Positions 29,746 through 30,107 of a stretch of DNA of 30,107 nucleotides are shown one piece after another. This DNA is from Ophiothrix spiculata (lineage: Eukaryota > Echinodermata > Ophiuroidea > Amphilepidida > Ophiotrichidae): assembly GCA_000969725.1 (NCBI GenBank), contig JXSR01S003803.1. One strand, 5' to 3'. The first letter of the stretch is position 1, and every line of letters begins with the position of its first letter. Below the pieces are notes generated by a model, which worked only from the letters and a program-made list of their open reading frames with translations, searched no databases and was not told the DNA's origin. The translations under genes were made by a program, and so were the position numbers.

Positions 29746-30107
29746 TGGGCGGTTACTAAGTATCTTTTATCTGGATTTAAAAGGGCAAAATGTCCAAATT
29801 TTATTTGTGGATAATTTACACTTAATAAAAAATAACAGTTAATTACTAAATATTGGGAAAATGTTAACCGAAAACGTATGTATTAATGCTATTTATCAAG
29901 AAAGAGACAAAGATTTGTTTGGAAAACTTCCCCCGGGAAAATTCCTTTCAAATAGATTGCATATAAATAAAAAAAAAATCAAAAATCAATCAAAAATAAA
30001 TTCGAGTTTGCATCAAATATTTTGATTTATAGTGTTTGAATTTGACAATGAAACTGCATGCTGTCATTATTACCGCTAATACTTCAAATGATGCAAAAAT
30101 CTCAAAA
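29746..30107. other. AT-rich terminal stretch, nothing recognised
   Basis: No supported feature before the window ends. Confidence 0.4.

Noticed and set aside
29587-29814. Gly/Glu-rich 75-codon frame
   Set aside because: Driven by the GGA microsatellite; the homologous segment at 17812-17951 does not keep the same frame.
1-30107. CRISPR array, bacterial operon or viral gene cluster
   Set aside because: No spaced direct-repeat array, no compact gene order and no replication or capsid genes were found; the tandem repeats seen are microsatellites or duplications.

Overview
The window looks like nuclear DNA from a multicellular animal, most likely a marine invertebrate; I cannot name the species. 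The evidence is strong AT richness, very low coding density, an apparent spliced terminal exon with a pyrimidine-rich acceptor, and many dispersed repeats: MITEs with TTAA, TA or 8-bp target duplications, a tRNA-headed SINE fragment, a decayed mariner-type element and microsatellites. There is no bacterial-style gene packing, operon, Shine-Dalgarno pattern or CRISPR array. Nearly all open frames of 60-120 codons starting with ATG look like chance or lie inside repeats.

Layout. 1-2700: intron and last exon (1028-1234, + strand) of one host gene. A 734-bp TTAA-flanked foldback element sits in the intron just before the acceptor, and a long 3' region contains a tandemly duplicated segment with poly(A) signals. 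2700-7300: intergenic DNA with several MITEs, including a TTAA element (5585-5934) next to a CTCTCT-ended foldback element (5944-6182), plus a 4 x 13-bp tandem array. 7300-12000: a perfect 46-bp hairpin, half of a second copy of the first TTAA family, a TA-flanked 227-bp MITE, and a hAT-like MITE with a perfect 8-bp target duplication and many GGTTGTCC motifs. 12000-17800: AT-rich intergenic DNA with one dispersed duplication (12.8 kb and 14.1 kb).

17800-29750: the most unusual part. Two arms of a giant, diverged inverted repeat (about 18665-22025 and 22628-26637, roughly 8 kb overall) match each other in the same order on opposite strands. Each arm has its own insertions: a nested 304-bp MITE, a 366-bp GAA/GAT array with repeated higher-order blocks, a SINE and a small MITE. 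A third, direct and much more similar copy of the innermost arm segment lies at 28984-29475. It is followed by a GGA-rich segment that also occurs before the left arm (17812-17951 and 29521-29745). Between the right arm and the third copy are a decayed mariner-type element with long terminal repeats and a DUF4817-like N-terminal domain, and a TA-flanked 482-bp MITE.

Only one host coding exon is supported with moderate confidence. The main biology here is mobile-element and palindrome architecture, not a multi-gene pathway.
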